Shown: positions 1 to 7,352, numbered from the stretch's first letter. The stretch is DNA of 17,629 nucleotides from JAYOFM01 sp038117225 (GCA_038117225.1 JAYOFM010000085.1:1-17629), one strand, 5' to 3'. Program-made: numbers and translations. Notes: generated from the letters alone by a model not told the origin.

Positions 1-310
1 CGGGCACATCCAGGATCTTGCTGAATTCGAAAAGACGGCTTGACCCAATGCGGTTGGCTCCGCGTTCGTATTTTTGAATCTGTTGAAACGTAAGGCCGAC
101 GGCGTCGCCTAGGCGCTGCTGGCTCATGCCCAAGAGCGTGCGCCGCATGCGCACCCGGCTTCCCACATGTACATCGACGGGATGGGATATTCCCGGCGGA
201 TAGCGTCGACGCCGGCGTCCGCCACGTCGACCGTCGGCAGGATGAGAGGCGGCTTTCGGGTCCGGGTCGGATTCCATCAACCAAGCATCCCGTTCAAGGA
301 GTGCATTCAT
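1..310 (-). CDS. XRE-family helix-turn-helix regulator, 5' part only (runs off left edge)
   Basis: I translated this gene directly on the minus strand; 103 codons are visible and the 3' end lies outside the window. The first 45 or so residues look disordered and hold an Arg-rich patch (residues 28-36, including five consecutive Arg). An HTH_3/XRE DNA-binding domain begins near residue 49: HVGSRVRMRR, then GMSQQRLGDAVGLTFQQIQKYE and RGANRIGSSRLFEFSKIL. This wording is typical of short alphaproteobacterial XRE regulators (about 130-150 aa) next to lnt, often with metK just beyond, so metK is the expected next gene off the edge. The target is unknown. The start is ATG at 310. A second in-frame ATG at 277 (residue 12) is possible, and neither has a strong ribosome binding site. 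A good promoter lies just upstream at 327-356, so the gene need not depend on lnt transcription. Confidence 0.85.
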   Translation of the reverse strand, partial: MNALLERDAWLMESDPDPKAASHPADGRRGGRRRRRYPPGISHPVDVHVGSRVRMRRTLLGMSQQRLGDAVGLTFQQIQKYERGANRIGSSRLFEFSKILDVP

Positions 311-326
311 CAGTTATCAGACGCTT

Positions 327-356
327 ACCATAAGATGAATCTAAAACTGACGTCAA
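327..356 (-). promoter_or_regulatory. Sigma70-type promoter for the XRE regulator
   Basis: On the minus strand, TTGACG (351-356) is followed by a 17-nt spacer and TTATGG (328-333). Shifting by one gives TATGGT with an 18-nt spacer. The -35 matches five of six consensus bases. Predicted transcription start is about 320, leaving a leader of roughly 10 nt before the ATG at 310. The match and the correct placement make this one of the better promoter candidates in the window, but it is not proven. Confidence 0.6.
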
Positions 357-371
357 CTAGGTATGAATTCT

Positions 372-399
372 ATTGTATGCATTAATGCTTAGATACAAT
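372..399. repeat. Inverted repeat between lnt and the XRE promoter (candidate operator or lnt 3' hairpin)
   Basis: Outer arms ATTGTAT (372-378) and ATACAAT (393-399) are perfect reverse complements. Between them lies the perfect 10-bp palindrome GCATTAATGC (379-388). The element is AT-rich against a GC-rich background. It starts about 10 bp past the lnt stop codon and about 16 bp upstream of the XRE -35 box. It could be a regulator-binding site (for example autoregulation) or a transcript-end hairpin for lnt; there is no clear U-tract. Confidence 0.5.
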
Positions 400-409
400 C
401 GGTGCCTAA

Positions 410-2032
410 TTACAAATGATTGTTCCGCCCGCCCTCCCCACCTTGGCGACGCATAAATCCGAAAGCGAGAATGACGATTGCGACAATGAGCGCGGGGTAT
501 CCGCCCGTTCTGGCGAAGACCGTTGGCGTGGCAAGGGCCTCGGGCAATTCGCCGTCAAGAATTCCCGCGCTTCCAAGGGGCAGGGATTTTTGCACGCGCC
601 CGTGGGCATCGACGATCGCGCTAATACCCGAATTAGCGACCCGCACGAGTGGCAATCCCTGCTCCACCGCGCGCAATCGCGCGGCGGCGAAATGCTGATA
701 CGGGCCCGAGGACACGCCAAACCAGCCATCGTTGGTTAGGTTTAAAATCCAGCGCGGACGGTTGGCGGCATCGACGATTCGATCCGGAAAAATGATCTCA
801 TAACAGATCAACGGCGAAACCGCGGGCAGTCCCGGTAATGTGATGGTCTGCGGTCCCGGCCCGGGGGAAAAATCGCCCCGGCCCGCCGTCAGTTTCGAAA
901 TTCGCAGCAGCGTTGGAAAGGGAATGTACTCGCCGAAGGGAACCAGATGAAACTTATCGTAGGTCGCGACAATTCGCCCCGCGGCATCGATCGCGTGGAT
1001 GCTGTTGGTGACCCGCGTGTTGTCGTCGGCACCATCGGTGCGGGGGGCGCCGCTGATGAGAGCGCCCCCCGGCGGCACGGTGGTCGCCAGGGCCGCGCGT
1101 AGCCCCGCATCCCGGCTCACGAAGAACGGAATCGCCGTCTCCGCCCAGATCACGTGTGTTGGTGGGGGGCCATCCACCGCTGCCTGACGGCTCATCTTAA
1201 TTTGGTTCGCGACGTGCTTGGCGCGGTGTTCTGGGTGCCACTTCAGATGCTGCGGAATCGCCGGCTGTACCAGCCGTAGTCGGACGCCGTCCACCGACCC
1301 GATATTGTCCCGCAATCGCCATTCACCCCAGACAAACATTACCGCCAAGGGAATGACACTCAACGCGACGCCGGCAAGTCGTTGCCGGTCGGCCTTCGCG
1401 GCATCTACGGACACGCAAAGAAGCGCTGGGGCGGACATTGTCGCGACCGTGACAAATCCCAGTCCATGCACGCCGCCAAGCGCGGTAAATTGCATCATGG
1501 CGTCGGACGCGGTCCACACGGTCCCGATCAAATTCCACGGGAACCCCGTCAACAGCCAGCCGCGAACCCATTCGATCAGAACCCAAAGAGCGGCAAAATT
1601 GAAAACATCGATAGCGGTCGGCGCGCCGGTCCGACAGAGCTGTCGCACACCGCAGGCCACCATCGCCGGAAACACCGCCATGCCAGCGGCGAGTAATAGG
1701 ACCGCGAGCGGCGCCGCCCAGCCATGCGCCGCCGCATCGACAAGAAAGGCATGCCCGACCCAATATAGACCGATGCTAAAGTGGCCGAACCCAAACCACG
1801 CGCCGGCCGAAAATGCGTCGCGCGGTCGCCGTGACGCACAAGCAATCCACAGTAGTCCACCGAATGCGGGAACCAATAGAGGCAGAACATACAATGGGGG
1901 AAGCGCCAACGCCGCCAATGCCCCGAGCGACAGCGCGAGACCGCGCCTCTTCCATCCCGTGGCGCCAATCAATTGGTCGGAAAGTCGCCGCGCGGCCCGG
2001 TCGACTGCGTTGGTCGACGGTCCACCCGGCAT
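410..2032 (-). CDS. lnt: Apolipoprotein N-acyltransferase (Lnt)
   Basis: Lnt transfers an acyl chain from phospholipid to the N-terminal Cys of apolipoproteins, the last step of lipoprotein maturation in the inner membrane. The first 235 or so residues are a string of hydrophobic segments. The periplasmic nitrilase-like domain follows, and its catalytic Glu-Lys-Cys triad is recognisable: WAETAIP (Glu about 298), YDKFHLVPFGEYIPF (Lys about 360) and PLICYEIIFPD (Cys about 410). A last hydrophobic helix lies near residues 513-528 and the tail is basic. At 540 aa the length is normal for the family. I chose ATG at 2032, which overlaps the ybeX stop codon as TGATG and implies translational coupling; a TTG one codon upstream (2035) is the alternative. 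It is the last gene of the miaB-ybeZ-ybeY-ybeX-lnt operon, the same order as in E. coli. Confidence 0.96.
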   Translation of the reverse strand: MPGGPSTNAVDRAARRLSDQLIGATGWKRRGLALSLGALAALALPPLYVLPLLVPAFGGLLWIACASRRPRDAFSAGAWFGFGHFSIGLYWVGHAFLVDAAAHGWAAPLAVLLLAAGMAVFPAMVACGVRQLCRTGAPTAIDVFNFAALWVLIEWVRGWLLTGFPWNLIGTVWTASDAMMQFTALGGVHGLGFVTVATMSAPALLCVSVDAAKADRQRLAGVALSVIPLAVMFVWGEWRLRDNIGSVDGVRLRLVQPAIPQHLKWHPEHRAKHVANQIKMSRQAAVDGPPPTHVIWAETAIPFFVSRDAGLRAALATTVPPGGALISGAPRTDGADDNTRVTNSIHAIDAAGRIVATYDKFHLVPFGEYIPFPTLLRISKLTAGRGDFSPGPGPQTITLPGLPAVSPLICYEIIFPDRIVDAANRPRWILNLTNDGWFGVSSGPYQHFAAARLRAVEQGLPLVRVANSGISAIVDAHGRVQKSLPLGSAGILDGELPEALATPTVFARTGGYPALIVAIVILAFGFMRRQGGEGGRNNHL

Positions 2033-2952
2033 CAATCGGCGACTTGAACAGCGGACTCCGCCGACGCGGGAATGGTCAATTTCAGGCGCTTGATCCGCCG
2101 CGGATCGGCGTCAAGAATTTCAAACTCAAGGCCATCGGTGCTGGTAATGATTTCGCCCCTGATCGGCACCCGCCCCGCGATCGCGAATACGAGACCGCCC
2201 AGGGTATCGATATCTTCCACTTCCTCGGGCGGCAGCACCAGGCCGGTTTCCGCCATCATCGTCTCGATCGTGCAACGGGCGTCGGCGACAAACGACCGAT
2301 CCCCAACCGCGCTGAGATGTGGTTCGTCGCCGCGATCGTGCTCATCCTCGATCTCGCCGACGATTTCCTCGACCAAGTCCTCGATGGTGACCAAGCCGTC
2401 GACGCCGCCAAACTCGTCGACGACCAGGGCCATGTGTGTACGGGTGACCCGCATTTCCAAAAGCAGTTCAAGGACCTGCATCGATGGCGCAACAAATAGG
2501 ACGCGACGCTGTATCTTTGACAGGACGAAGTCATCCTCGCGGCCGCGCCATGCCAGAATATCCTTGGCGTGCACCATGCCCGAGGCATCGTCGAGCGCTT
2601 CGCCGTAAATGGGCAGGCGCGAGTGGCCTTGCGCCGTCATGACGTCGATGACCTCTCGTAATCCGGTGGAGCGTGGCACGGCGACGATATCGGCGCGCGG
2701 CACCATGACATCACGAATGGTCCGGCCGCGAAGCTCGAGAATGTTCGCAAGCAGGAGCCGTTCGGCGGGGTCGATGGGAAGTTCGGATTCCTCGCGCTCC
2801 TCGATCAACTCATCGAGCGTGTCCCGTACCGATGCCTCGCCGTTACGGCGGCGGCGTATGGACCGGTAAAGGCCACGAAACCGGTCCCCCAGCGATAAGG
2901 TTTCCAGCGCCCCGGAATCCCGGGGCATATTACTCGGAGGATTGTCATTCAT
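2032..2952 (-). CDS. ybeX: CBS-domain CorC/HlyC-family protein (YbeX)
   Basis: This 306-aa soluble protein has two tandem CBS domains (about residues 77-135 and 148-205; RDVMVPRADIVAVP and ALVVDEFGGVDGLVTIEDLVEEIVGEIEDE are typical). A C-terminal CorC/HlyC transporter-associated domain follows (about 215-295). It lacks the DUF21 membrane region of the larger CNNM/YtfL-type proteins. E. coli YbeX is linked to Mg/Co homeostasis and ribosome metabolism. The names 'hemolysin' or 'TlyC' often given to this family are not supported by anything here. The start ATG at 2952 overlaps the ybeY stop as ATGA. No strong ribosome binding site is seen, consistent with coupling. The role in this organism is inferred only from family and operon position. 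Confidence 0.93.
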   Translation of the reverse strand: MNDNPPSNMPRDSGALETLSLGDRFRGLYRSIRRRRNGEASVRDTLDELIEEREESELPIDPAERLLLANILELRGRTIRDVMVPRADIVAVPRSTGLREVIDVMTAQGHSRLPIYGEALDDASGMVHAKDILAWRGREDDFVLSKIQRRVLFVAPSMQVLELLLEMRVTRTHMALVVDEFGGVDGLVTIEDLVEEIVGEIEDEHDRGDEPHLSAVGDRSFVADARCTIETMMAETGLVLPPEEVEDIDTLGGLVFAIAGRVPIRGEIITSTDGLEFEILDADPRRIKRLKLTIPASAESAVQVAD

Positions 2953-3482
2953 TGTACATCATCATTTTCGTGATGGCTCTCGGCCAAGTCATTGCGAGCG
3001 TAGGGGTCGGGGACTCCCAGCGTCGCCAGGATACGAGTTTCCATTGTTTCCATTTCCACGGCCGCCGTATCCGCGTCATGGTCAAAGCCCAGCAAATGCA
3101 ACATACCATGGACGACCATGTGACATAAGTGATGGTCAATGGCACGGCCGGCCGCCGACGCTTCGCGCACAACCGTTCCATGGGCAATGATAATGTCGCC
3201 AAGGAGAACGGGGGGGCCATCTCGTGCGACGGGTGTGGACACCTCGTCGAGAGGAAACGCCAAGACATTGGTCGCCGCATCCTTGTCTCGATAACGATGG
3301 TTGAGGTCCTGGATAAAATCGTCATCGCAAAGCATCAGCGACACTTCGGTCCCCGGCGCCACCCCACCGGTGGCGGCAATAACAGCATCGGCGGCGCGGG
3401 CGCAGACGCCATCAAGCGCGACGACAGACTGGCGCCAGGACTCGCACTGAATTTCGATGTCCAAGATCAACGGTGATGACAT
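2949..3482 (-). CDS. ybeY: rRNA maturation endoribonuclease YbeY
   Basis: YbeY is a single-domain zinc metalloprotein needed for 16S rRNA 3'-end processing and ribosome quality control. The zinc motif H-G-x-L-H-x3-D-H is intact as HGMLHLLGFDH, giving ligands His125, His129 and His135. The upstream family signature is also clear (NHRYRDKDAATNVLAFP and LLGDIIIA). At 177 aa it is slightly longer than E. coli YbeY because of short extensions. The ATG at 3482 lies 11 nt after the ybeZ stop, with a GAGGAG (3497-3502) overlapping the end of ybeZ as a rather distant ribosome binding site. Its stop codon overlaps the ybeX start. YbeZ and YbeX from the same operon are known functional partners of YbeY in E. 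coli. Confidence 0.96.
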   Translation of the reverse strand: MSSPLILDIEIQCESWRQSVVALDGVCARAADAVIAATGGVAPGTEVSLMLCDDDFIQDLNHRYRDKDAATNVLAFPLDEVSTPVARDGPPVLLGDIIIAHGTVVREASAAGRAIDHHLCHMVVHGMLHLLGFDHDADTAAVEMETMETRILATLGVPDPYARNDLAESHHENDDVQ

Positions 3483-3493
3483 GGACGTCGCGC

Positions 3494-4546
3494 CTACTCC
3501 TCGTCCGGCCGCGGGTTGGCGGCCGATCCCGCCGCTTCGAATTCATAGGGCGCGCTTCGGCGGCTCTGACGCTCCCGTTCGCCATAGGCGTTGACGATCT
3601 TCGCCACCAACGGATGACGAACGACGTCCGCTTCACCGAAGCGAACGAAGCGGACTCCGGAAACGCCCCCCAGGGCTTCGATGGCGTCACGCAAACCCGA
3701 ACGCGTGCCGCGCGGCAAATCAACCTGGGACAGGTCTCCGGTGATAACCATGCGCGACCCTTCGCCCAGTCGCGTCAGGAACATCTTCATCTGCACGGCG
3801 GTCGTGTTCTGCGCTTCATCCAGAATGACAAAGGCATTGGACAGCGTCCGCCCGCGCATGAATGCCAGGGGCGCAACCTCGATCTCGCCGCTTTCTAGGC
3901 GTTTCACGACCTGGGGGCCCGGCAGCATATCGTACAGCGCGTCATAGAGCGGCCGCAGATAGGGATCGACCTTTTCGCGCATGTCTCCCGGCAGAAATCC
4001 CAATTGTTCGCCCGCCTCGACCGCTGGCCGCGATAGAATGATGCGCTCGACGGAGCCTTGAACCAGGCGCTCGACCGCCTTGGCTACCGCCAGGTACGTC
4101 TTTCCGGTTCCGGCGGGGCCTTCACCGAACACCAGTTCCGCATCGTCGATGGCGCGCACGTACTCGGCCTGTACGCGGGAACGCGGCGAAATTTCTCTTT
4201 TTCGTGTGCGAATGCGGACATCGGCATCGGTAAGGTTACCGCCGGGAGATGAAATGATGCGGATCGCGGCATCCACATCGGCCATATCAACCTCGCGCCC
4301 TTCGTGCAATCTGGCATGGAGGCTTTCCAGAACCTGCCGCGCGCCATCCACGGCCGCCGCATCGCCGGAAAGCGTCAGCTCGTTACCACGGGTTCTGATG
4401 TCAACCTCAAACGCCTGTTCGACGCGGGCCAGATGGCTGTGATGCGAGCCGAACAATGCCAGGGCGAGGTTGTTGTCCTCGAATGCCAGACTGGTCGACG
4501 TCACGGAGGCGCTGTCTACGTTCGCGGCAATTTTTCCTGACGCCAT
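3494..4546 (-). CDS. ybeZ: PhoH-family ATPase (YbeZ)
   Basis: This is a 350-aa PhoH-like P-loop ATPase. Residues 25-110 hold an N-terminal KH-like region (LALALFGSHHSHLARVEQ; NELTLSGDAAAVDGARQVLE). The PhoH ATPase domain follows, with Walker A GPAGTGKT (143-150), Walker B FVILDEAQN (239-247) and the conserved ITGDLSQVDLP (268-277). The C-terminal 20 or so residues are low-complexity and Glu/Pro-rich. YbeZ proteins associate with YbeY and are implicated in RNA metabolism; the precise reaction is unsettled even in model species. The start ATG at 4546 shares one base with the miaB stop (TGATG), another coupled junction. An AGG six bases upstream of the ATG may assist initiation. The gene is often annotated simply as phoH. 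Confidence 0.95.
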   Translation of the reverse strand: MASGKIAANVDSASVTSTSLAFEDNNLALALFGSHHSHLARVEQAFEVDIRTRGNELTLSGDAAAVDGARQVLESLHARLHEGREVDMADVDAAIRIISSPGGNLTDADVRIRTRKREISPRSRVQAEYVRAIDDAELVFGEGPAGTGKTYLAVAKAVERLVQGSVERIILSRPAVEAGEQLGFLPGDMREKVDPYLRPLYDALYDMLPGPQVVKRLESGEIEVAPLAFMRGRTLSNAFVILDEAQNTTAVQMKMFLTRLGEGSRMVITGDLSQVDLPRGTRSGLRDAIEALGGVSGVRFVRFGEADVVRHPLVAKIVNAYGERERQSRRSAPYEFEAAGSAANPRPDEE

Positions 4547-5937
4547 CAGGCCTGGAGCCCTCTCGGTTCTTTGTTCGTCGTCTCAAGCGCATCGACCGGA
4601 AACGTCGGCTCCGCGACCGCCGTCAAACTATTGGCATGCGCGGATACAATGCGCAACGGAACGATCGTGTTCATCCGCTCTGCATCCATCGGCACCTGCA
4701 CCGCCTGCATGTAGGGGCTGCGACCAGTCAACTGGCCGGCCTTGGTGCCGTGCCGCTCTAACAGCACGGGCATGACACTGTCCACACAGCTGGCGTTGAA
4801 GTCTCGTTGCTGGCGGTTTAGCAGGGCCTGCATGGTCGACAAGCGCTCGCTCTTGACGGCCTCGGGGACTTGATCATCCTGTGCGGCGGCGGGCGTGCCG
4901 GGACGCGGACTGTATTTGAAGGAATACGCCTGCACGAATTTGATCTCCTGGATCAACGCCATGGTCGCCGCGAAATCATCATCGGTTTCGCCGGGAAAAC
5001 CGACAATAAAATCCGACGACAATCCAATGTCCGGCCGCGCCGTGCGAATTCGCTCAACCAGGCGACGGTAACCATCCGCGGTGTGGCGGCGGTTCATTGC
5101 ACCAAGAATTCGGTCCGATCCGGACTGCACGGGCAGATGTAGAAATGGCATCAACGCTGGCACGTCGCGATGTGCCGCGATCAGCTCGTCATCGACATCG
5201 GCGGGATAAGAGGTGGTATAACGCAAACGCTCCAACCCTTCTATTTCGGCGAGCGCGGATATTAATCGCCCCAAGCTCCATTCGCCACCGTCCGCCGCCG
5301 CGCCGTGATAGTTATTCACGTTCTGGCCCAGCAGAGTGATTTCACGCACACCCTGCTTCACCAATGAACCGGCCTCTGACAGAACATCCGCCGCGGGCCG
5401 CGAATATTCACTGCCCCGCGTGTACGGTACGACGCAAAACGTGCAGAACTTATCGCAACCTTCCTGGACCGTCAGAAAGGCGGCCGCGCTGCCGCGGCCA
5501 TCGACCTTGGGCAGGAAATCAAACTTCGGCTGCGCTGGAAAATCATTGGCGACGATGCCACCGACGCCGGCCTCCGCATCGGCCACCATGCGCGGTAATT
5601 GGTGGTAGGTCTGCGGCCCGAATACCATGTCCACATAGGGCGCACGGCGCAGCATCTCGCCGCCTTCGGCCTGTGAAACACATCCGGCGACGGCCAGCAT
5701 GAGGCGCTGACCCATGCTTTCCTTGCGATCCTTGAGGCCACGCAGGCGGCCCAGTTCGGAATAAACTTTCTCCGCCGCCTTCTCGCGGATGTGGCAGGTG
5801 TTCAGAATCACCATGTCCGCATCGTCGGGGGTATCGGTCTGACGATAGCCGAGCGGGGCCAGAACATCCGCCATGCGCTGCGAATCATAGACGTTCATCT
5901 GGCAGCCATAGGTCTTGATATAAAGTTTCTTAGCCAA
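4546..5937 (-). CDS. miaB: tRNA-2-methylthio-N6-dimethylallyladenosine synthase (MiaB)
   Basis: MiaB is a radical-SAM methylthiotransferase that converts i6A37 to ms2i6A37 in tRNAs reading codons that begin with U. All six cluster cysteines are present. The UPF0004 N-terminal domain supplies Cys12 (KTYGCQMN), Cys48 (LNTCHIREKA) and Cys86 (AGCVSQ). The radical-SAM motif CxxxCxxC is at 161-168 (CDKFCTFC). A TRAM domain occupies about residues 375-440. At 463 aa the length is normal. The start is TTG at 5937: there is no in-frame ATG or GTG between it and the in-frame stop at 5989-5991, and the resulting AKKLYIKTYGCQMN is the expected family N-terminus. It lies 60 nt after fur and heads the overlapped operon; it may be transcribed with fur. 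Confidence 0.96.
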   Translation of the reverse strand: MAKKLYIKTYGCQMNVYDSQRMADVLAPLGYRQTDTPDDADMVILNTCHIREKAAEKVYSELGRLRGLKDRKESMGQRLMLAVAGCVSQAEGGEMLRRAPYVDMVFGPQTYHQLPRMVADAEAGVGGIVANDFPAQPKFDFLPKVDGRGSAAAFLTVQEGCDKFCTFCVVPYTRGSEYSRPAADVLSEAGSLVKQGVREITLLGQNVNNYHGAAADGGEWSLGRLISALAEIEGLERLRYTTSYPADVDDELIAAHRDVPALMPFLHLPVQSGSDRILGAMNRRHTADGYRRLVERIRTARPDIGLSSDFIVGFPGETDDDFAATMALIQEIKFVQAYSFKYSPRPGTPAAAQDDQVPEAVKSERLSTMQALLNRQQRDFNASCVDSVMPVLLERHGTKAGQLTGRSPYMQAVQVPMDAERMNTIVPLRIVSAHANSLTAVAEPTFPVDALETTNKEPRGLQA

Positions 5938-5997
5938 CGGGTGAGAGCCCGTCTCGCGGGAGATCGCTGAGCGGCGGATGGCCGTGTCCTATTATCG

Positions 5998-6429
5998 TCA
6001 TTCGTCTTTATCCAGCGGCACGCCGAACAGTTCCAATCGGTGGCCGATCAGACGCATGCCATGTTCCCGCGCGACGCGTTCCTGTAGCGCCTCGATTTCC
6101 TCGTTCTGAAATTCAATAACCCGTCCGGACTTCAAATCAATCAAGTGATCGTGATGTTCGTCGGTCGATTCCTCATACCGCGCGCGGCCATCACCAAAAT
6201 CATGACGGTCGACGATATCCGCATCCTCGAACAGTTTCATGGTGCGATAAACGGTGGCAATCGAGATGCGAGCGTCGCGCGTCACCGCCCGCTGATGCAC
6301 TTCCATCACGTCAGGATGGTCCTCCGCCTCGGAAAGGACGCGCGCGATGATGCGGCGCTGGTCCGTCATCTTGATGCCTTTGGCACCACAAATCCGTTCG
6401 ATCCGGGTATCGGATTCTGTTTCGTCCAC
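5998..6429 (-). CDS. fur: Fur-family metal-responsive repressor, alphaproteobacterial type
   Basis: This 143-aa Fur-family protein has the winged-helix DNA-binding half at about residues 10-85 (ISIATVYRTMKLFEDADIVDRHDF) and the dimerisation half after that. By alignment from memory with E. coli Fur, both metal sites near the hinge are kept: the HHDH run at 92-95, Glu86, Glu113, His130 and His38. The CxxC structural zinc site is absent (the run reads HLIDLKSGRVIEF), as is usual in alphaproteobacterial Fur/Mur proteins. So the sequence cannot tell whether it senses iron or manganese. It lacks the extended His-rich motif of Irr. The start is GTG at 6429, with AAGGA at 6441-6445; an internal ATG at residue 21 would truncate the first helix. 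It lies between mucR and miaB on the same strand, 118 nt after mucR. Confidence 0.93.
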   Translation of the reverse strand: MDETESDTRIERICGAKGIKMTDQRRIIARVLSEAEDHPDVMEVHQRAVTRDARISIATVYRTMKLFEDADIVDRHDFGDGRARYEESTDEHHDHLIDLKSGRVIEFQNEEIEALQERVAREHGMRLIGHRLELFGVPLDKDE

Positions 6430-6440
6430 CGCGCTACCGT

Positions 6441-6461
6441 TCCTTGCTCGGTATCACTATA
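6441..6461 (-). promoter_or_regulatory. fur ribosome binding site and possible -10 element
   Basis: AAGGA (6441-6445) sits 11 nt before the GTG and supports that start. TATAGT at 6456-6461 resembles a -10 box and would give a leader of about 20 nt. The -35 at the right distance (TTCGCG) is poor. An AAGGCCTT palindrome (6462-6469) abuts the -10. The ribosome binding site is reasonable; the promoter is tentative. Confidence 0.4.
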
Positions 6462-6547
6462 AAGGCCTTCCCATGCGCCGCGAAGCAACAATCGTCGCAG
6501 CGCATTTATCATCAACAGGCATTGGTGCGGCTAACGCGCCGTACTGC

Positions 6548-6961
6548 CTATTTTCGTGGCTTGCGCGGCTTCGTGCCCAGGCCGATTTTCTTGGCGAGGG
6601 CACTGCGGTGTTTGGCATAGTTCGGTGCGACCATCGGGTAGTCCGCCGCGAGTCCCCAGCGTTCCCGATAATCTTCCGGCGTCATGTCGTACGCGGTCTT
6701 CAGATGACGCTTCAACATCTTTAATTTCTTGCCGTCTTCGAGGCAGACGATGAAATCCGGAAACACCGACTTGCGAATGGGAACGGCGGGTTTGGGCCGT
6801 TCCGGGGCGACAGGAACCGAACCCACGGTGGACAACGTATTAAAGACGTCCTGGATCAACTGCGATACTTCCGTCGTCGAAATGGCGTTATTACCAACGT
6901 GGGCAGCAACGATTTCCGTCGTCAGCTCAAGCAGTTCCGTGGTATTCGGCTGGTCACTCAT
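6548..6961 (-). CDS. mucR: MucR/Ros-family transcriptional regulator
   Basis: MucR/Ros proteins are small alphaproteobacterial nucleoid-associated regulators of exopolysaccharide, motility and cell-cycle genes. This one is 137 aa. The N-terminal oligomerisation region is clear (LLELTTEIVAAHVGNNAIS, then VSQLIQDVFNTLSTVG). A proline-rich linker follows, then the zinc-finger-like domain at residues 66-105 (SVFPDFIVCLEDGKKLKMLKR; MTPEDYRERWGL). The tail is basic (GTKPRKPRK). The zinc ligand set is degenerate: Cys73 and His86 are present, the second Cys position is Asp76, and the usual last His position is Ala90. The start ATG at 6961 is backed by a strong GAGGAG nine nt upstream (6971-6976). It is divergent from the TusA-like gene and precedes fur on the same strand. 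Confidence 0.94.
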   Translation of the reverse strand: MSDQPNTTELLELTTEIVAAHVGNNAISTTEVSQLIQDVFNTLSTVGSVPVAPERPKPAVPIRKSVFPDFIVCLEDGKKLKMLKRHLKTAYDMTPEDYRERWGLAADYPMVAPNYAKHRSALAKKIGLGTKPRKPRK

Positions 6962-6970
6962 CGGTATCGT

Positions 6971-6976
6971 CTCCTC
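6971..6976 (-). promoter_or_regulatory. mucR ribosome binding site
   Basis: GAGGAG on the minus strand, nine nt from the ATG at 6961. It is the best Shine-Dalgarno match in the window and fixes the mucR start. Confidence 0.75.
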
Positions 6977-7055
6977 GACTAGGAATGTACTTTTGCATTA
7001 ACGACGCATGAAATGAAGAAAATCAGCGGCATTGTATAGATGGCATCATGAAACC

Positions 7056-7352
7056 ATGCAAGACGAGAACACTAACGTGAAAGAGCACGAAGAAAATACT
7101 CCAGCATCGGATGTTTTTATCGATATTACAGATGAAATATGCCCGATGACGTTTGTCAAAACAAAATTAGCGATCGAGCGCATGGAGCGCGGCCAGCTTC
7201 TTCATGTGCGCCTGCGTGGTGAAGAGCCCTTGCGCAACGTCCCGCGATCGGTTCGCGAACATGGTCACGAAGTTGTCAGTCTCGCGCCGGAAACGGCGGA
7301 TGGCGCTGATCAAGAAAGCGCGCCCCATGCGCTGGTCATTCGCAAATGCTGA
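7056..7352 (+). CDS. TusA/SirA-family sulfur carrier-like protein
   Basis: This is a small (98 aa) TusA-fold protein. The core DVFIDITDEICPMTFVKTKL carries the single reactive Cys (residue 29) in a Cys-Pro motif. It is followed by the typical helix and strand (GQLLHVRLRGEEPLRNVPRSVREHGHEVVSL) and ends at LVIRKC. TusA proteins carry persulfide sulfur to tRNA thiolation or other sulfur pathways. Here the motif is CPMT rather than TusA's CPxP, so this is a paralogous branch and the partner is unknown. A second Cys is the last residue. The start is uncertain: ATG 7056, GTG 7077 or TTG 7032, none with a good ribosome binding site. It is one of only two plus-strand genes. It is divergent from mucR and converges with tsaB, with only four nt between the stop codons. 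Confidence 0.88.
   Translation: MQDENTNVKEHEENTPASDVFIDITDEICPMTFVKTKLAIERMERGQLLHVRLRGEEPLRNVPRSVREHGHEVVSLAPETADGADQESAPHALVIRKC

Noticed and set aside
1218..2093. 291-codon plus-strand open frame antisense to lnt
   Set aside because: It lies wholly opposite lnt and the end of ybeX, encodes a low-complexity Arg/Ala/Pro/Thr-rich product with no recognisable domain, and is what GC-rich coding DNA yields on its opposite strand.
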